Below are positions 62,291-64,000 of a DNA stretch of 64,000 nt, piece after piece; the stretch's first letter is position 1, and the number at the start of each line of letters is the position of its first letter. This stretch comes from Neopusillimonas maritima (lineage in GTDB: Bacteria > Pseudomonadota > Gammaproteobacteria > Burkholderiales > Burkholderiaceae_B): contig NZ_NQOU01000001.1 in assembly GCF_003576595.1 (NCBI RefSeq), forward strand, positions 498,337-562,336, read 5' to 3'. The position numbers and the translations under genes are program-made. Under the pieces are notes generated by a model that saw only the letters and a list, made by a program, of their open reading frames with translations, ran no database searches and was not told where the DNA came from.

Positions 62291-62308
62291 CCGAAAGGTG
62301 GCTTTTGT
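62291..62308. other. Right island junction (attR-like) in a split terminator
   Basis: CCGAAAG (62291-62297) repeats the left-junction heptamer, and GGTGGCTTTTGT (62297-62308) is the exact complement of the half-stem at 47626-47637. CTTTT follows, as expected for a terminator tail in the uninterrupted site. Confidence 0.75.
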
Positions 62309-62351
62309 CTTTTACAACGCGTTCAGATTTGAAGCGAGATACAACTTCAAA

Positions 62352-63548
62352 TTAGAACTGGTGACGCAGACCAACAGCGAACTGAGTAGCTTTCAGGTCG
62401 TCCTGGAAGTTGACGTTGTCAGCATAGGAACCCAAAGCGTAGATGTTGGTACGCTTGGACAGCTTGTAGCTGTAGCCAACGCTGTATACGTTTTGCTTGT
62501 CTTCACCCCAGTTGTAGATACCAGCGTTGCTGGGATCAGACATCATCCAGCTGGCCATGAGTTTGCCGGCTGAACCAACAGGAGCGCTCAGACCCAAAGC
62601 GTAGGAATTCACTTTCAGGTTGTCGTTAACAGCGAACGAGTTCAACTCAAGGCTAGTTTTGGCAGGGTTGCTTGAGCTGGGGTCAGGGATGTTACCCGAG
62701 AAGTTGCCCAAGTAGCTGTTGCTACCCAAGCTGGAGTTGGCGGAGAACCAACCGTTACGAGTTTGACCACCCGCAGCGTGAACTTTAACAACTTCAAAGT
62801 CATAGCTCAGTGCCAAGTTCCATGACTTAACCGTTACACCATCGTCAGCCGCAGTAAAGTTACCAGTAGACTTGTTTTTGAACTGGTCGTATACCAAAGC
62901 GGCAGCCAATGGGCCATTGGAATAACGAAGACCAGTTGTCCAGGAGCGAACATTAGGCTCTGCACCGCCAGACTGCTTGAATTCCTGATTGCCGCTGGCG
63001 TTGAAGGAATAGCCCAAACCAAACTGGAAGCCGGAGAAATTAGGGGTTTGATACATGATCATGTTGTCGAGGCGGTGGTTGCGGGCAGCACTAAATGCCG
63101 AACCCACGCGAGCTTGACCGAAAGAAGTCCCGAAGGGGCTGGCAACACCGGCGAAGTATTTCGAGGCGATATTGGTTTGACGACCAAAGTCGAGACGACC
63201 CCAGGAATCGGACATTAAACCAACAGTAGCCTGGCGACCGAACAAACGACCACCCTGACCGGATTCACCTGTACCCAGGTCGAAACCGCTTTCCAATTGG
63301 AAAACCGCCTTCAGACCTTCACCCAGATCTTCGGTACCCTTCAAGCCCCAGCGGTTGCCGGAGTTGATACCGCTGACCATACCAGTGTTTGTGCCTTTAA
63401 CGTCGGCGCCGGCAGCATCGGTACCTTTGAATTGCTGGTAACCAAAACCACCGTCAACGCGGCCGTACAGCGTAACGGAAGTTTCAGCTTGTACCGCACC
63501 TGCAGCGAAGCCGGCGATCAACGCGGCTGTAAGCAGATTTTTTTTCAT
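62352..63548 (-). CDS. Outer membrane porin (Gram-negative porin family)
   Basis: 398 residues: signal peptide MKKNLLTAALIAGFAAGAVQA, then a 16-strand-type barrel opening with SVTLYGRVDGGFGYQQF, LFGRQATVGL and the terminal phenylalanine (GLRHQF) needed for outer-membrane insertion. Resembles the major general porins of Bordetella and Burkholderia. ACGGAG lies 9 bases upstream of the ATG. Its original terminator appears to be the site split by the island. Confidence 0.93.
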   Translation of the reverse strand: MKKNLLTAALIAGFAAGAVQAETSVTLYGRVDGGFGYQQFKGTDAAGADVKGTNTGMVSGINSGNRWGLKGTEDLGEGLKAVFQLESGFDLGTGESGQGGRLFGRQATVGLMSDSWGRLDFGRQTNIASKYFAGVASPFGTSFGQARVGSAFSAARNHRLDNMIMYQTPNFSGFQFGLGYSFNASGNQEFKQSGGAEPNVRSWTTGLRYSNGPLAAALVYDQFKNKSTGNFTAADDGVTVKSWNLALSYDFEVVKVHAAGGQTRNGWFSANSSLGSNSYLGNFSGNIPDPSSSNPAKTSLELNSFAVNDNLKVNSYALGLSAPVGSAGKLMASWMMSDPSNAGIYNWGEDKQNVYSVGYSYKLSKRTNIYALGSYADNVNFQDDLKATQFAVGLRHQF

Positions 63549-63870
63549 GAGTAAATCTCCGTAGATTTGAGTTGAGTGGCAACCCGGTCATTGCCCAGTT
63601 GCCTTGTTGAACTCCGCGATGGGAAGTTGAAGAGTATTCCAACAAAAATCCCGACTTCTTGCCATCACAAACACGCAAAAACCCGGTTCTTTCTGTTTTT
63701 GTGTTGCTACCCGACAACAAAAGTGATCAAAAAATGATCAAAACAAAGGGTTTTCACTGATCTGAATAACCCTAGGAAAATTTTTTCCAAAAGAATAAAA
63801 AAGCCAACTTTAAACCGATGTTTTATTTTAAATAGAATTGTTAAATATTTGTTTCATTTAATATTTTCTA
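63549..63870 (-). other. Long porin leader region without a gene
   Basis: About 320 bases between the predicted promoter and the porin ATG contain no supported gene. Near 63724-63745 an 11-bp near-repeat (TGATCAAAAAA then TGATCAAAACA) places two TGATCA palindromes one helical turn apart. The leader may be an sRNA target, as porin leaders often are. Confidence 0.4.
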
Positions 63871-63898
63871 ATTATAAATTCTGTACCGTACAGTACAA
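63871..63898 (-). promoter_or_regulatory. Sigma-70-like promoter with operator dyad upstream of the porin
   Basis: Reading leftward: -35 TTGTAC (63898-63893), 16-base spacer, -10 TATAAT (63876-63871). The spacer contains the perfect dyad CTGTAC-G-GTACAG (63893-63881), a plausible repressor or activator site. The surrounding 63750-64000 is very AT-rich and has no supported gene. Confidence 0.6.
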
Positions 63899-64000
63899 GT
63901 ATAAGACATAAAAGAGACTGTCACTTTAGAAAAACGTGTAATAACAATCGACTACGGGATAGTTCTAATACCAAAATCAAAACTGAAACATTTTTGTCAT

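Larger units (their letters stand above)
47638..62297. mobile_element. 14.65-kb genomic island with GMT-type recombinase operon and metal cargo
   Basis: Bounded by 7-bp direct repeats CCGAAAG that interrupt an intrinsic terminator between the porin gene and nuoA. The right part (54.8-62.2 kb) holds two tyrosine recombinases, a third trio protein, a small HTH protein and a RecD-like helicase in one overlapping operon. The left part (48.1-54.4 kb) holds cation, oxyanion and copper-related cargo. No plasmid transfer genes, replication origin or phage structural genes are seen, so it would move by excision and integration only, or need help to transfer. Ends inferred from the rebuilt target site. 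Confidence 0.75.

Noticed and set aside
63484-63720. 78-codon leftward frame across the porin start
   Set aside because: It overlaps the porin signal peptide in another frame and covers the AT-rich leader; composition is not protein-like.

Overview
The window looks like a chromosomal segment of a betaproteobacterium of the Alcaligenaceae (Bordetella/Pusillimonas-like). The grounds are gene order and families: the fdxA-pncB-relA neighbourhood, ligA-zipA-smc, a RisA/RisS-type two-component pair, the 14-gene nuo operon with a DUF2818 gene behind nuoN, fused livM-livG and tsaB-rimI genes, and a beta-type porin. The genus is a guess. No rRNA, tRNA or CRISPR array was found.

Layout. 1-6.8 kb: relA (runs off the left edge) and pncB leftward; fdxA, fpr, phaZ, an anchorless rnfB and nth rightward. 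6.9-11.3 kb: branched-chain amino-acid-type ABC transporter genes (livF, livM-livG fusion, livH) leftward, facing a degenerate ABC ATPase gene whose 3' end overlaps livF. 11.5-13.5 kb: msrB, yciB, bolA and a parvulin. 13.5-20.2 kb: smc, zipA, ligA leftward. 20.4-32.4 kb: lplT, a family-4 uracil-DNA glycosylase, tsaB-rimI, risA/risS, ahpC, ispD/ispF, mfd, serB. 32.4-47.5 kb: the complete nuoA-N operon of respiratory complex I, read leftward, with the DUF2818 gene last. 62.4-63.5 kb: a porin.

Between nuoA and the porin sits a 14.65-kb mobile island (about 47,638-62,297). Its ends can be placed from the sequence. The left flank ends in one half of a 12-bp stem and the right flank begins with the other half. 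Joined through the 7-bp direct repeat CCGAAAG, which is present at both junctions, they rebuild a perfect intrinsic-terminator hairpin, so the island appears to have inserted into the loop of the porin/nuo intergenic terminator. Each end of the island carries its own terminator-like hairpin facing inward.

The right half of the island is a tightly overlapping five-gene operon: two tyrosine recombinases, a third trio protein, a small HTH/coiled-coil protein and a RecD-like helicase. It matches what I know as the gamma-mobile-trio (GmtY/GmtZ/GmtX) module, here in a betaproteobacterial background. The left half is metal and copper cargo: a His/Met-rich periplasmic protein, a CadR/PbrR-type promoter without its MerR regulator, two cation-diffusion transporters around an lspA paralogue, an Acr3-like transporter, a DsbA-like thioredoxin, a ctaG-like gene broken by an amber codon, and a SCO gene with a suspect start. 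A 24-bp near-identical direct repeat brackets the cargo, suggesting it is an exchangeable module.
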